Shown here: positions 6,189-6,196 of the stretch, piece by piece
Layout: each line of letters starts with the position of its first letter
How positions within the stretch are numbered: position 1 is the stretch's first letter
Assembly: GCA_027296045.1 (NCBI GenBank)
Contig: JAPUJS010000193.1
Coordinates: 1-6,196, forward strand
Direction of reading: 5' to 3'
Source: a bacterium
Lineage (GTDB): Bacteria; Latescibacterota; UBA2968
DNA: 6,196 nucleotides
Notes under the pieces: generated by a model
Seen by the model: the letters and a program-made list of their open reading frames with translations, nothing else
What the model was told of the DNA's origin: nothing
Database searches by the model: none
Program-made: the position numbers and the translations under genes

Positions 6189-6196
6189 AGTGGCCC

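Overview
The window looks like a bacterial chromosome segment, probably from an uncultivated lineage related to Poribacteria or Latescibacteria. I infer this from the style of the dockerin-like tail at the left edge (GDFD..G.VDF.DFLLFA..FG followed by D.DGDG.V.F.DFLIFA), which I associate with those groups. The sequence alone does not prove the taxonomy. I saw no tRNA, rRNA, CRISPR array, insertion sequence or phage gene.

Left part, plus strand (1-1009): the C-terminal end of a probably secreted protein with two calcium-binding dockerin/EF-hand-like repeats, then an intact pyridoxamine 5'-phosphate oxidase-like flavoprotein with a GTG start. A 14-bp inverted repeat sits directly before that gene's ribosome binding site. 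A 78-bp convergent intergenic space (1010-1087) separates this part from the minus-strand genes.

Right part, minus strand, in transcription order from 6188 down to 1088: a FAD-dependent glycerol-3-phosphate dehydrogenase that stops at the end of its catalytic domain; a 292-bp spacer; an 11-helix Nramp-related transporter; an alpha/beta hydrolase of the dienelactone hydrolase/acetyl xylan esterase type; and an Eis-like GNAT acetyltransferase. The last three genes are packed with gaps of 29 and 55 bp and probably form one operon. A sigma70-like promoter with a perfect -35 box and a 10-bp palindrome in its spacer lies just after the dehydrogenase stop and may drive them.

The main surprises are these. 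(1) The Nramp-like transporter has lost both hallmark metal-binding motifs: DPGN is replaced by GAGE in helix 1, and MPH by GTA in helix 6. It is therefore unlikely to be an ordinary Mn/Fe carrier. (2) The 292-bp spacer holds what looks like the decayed, frameshifted C-terminus of a SpoIIE/RsbU-type PP2C phosphatase. (3) The glycerol-3-phosphate dehydrogenase lacks the usual C-terminal domain. (4) The oxidase keeps its flavin-side residues but differs at several substrate phosphate-binding positions. The pairing of a transporter, an esterase and an acetyltransferase suggests uptake and processing of an esterified or acylated organic compound, but this is inference from context only.
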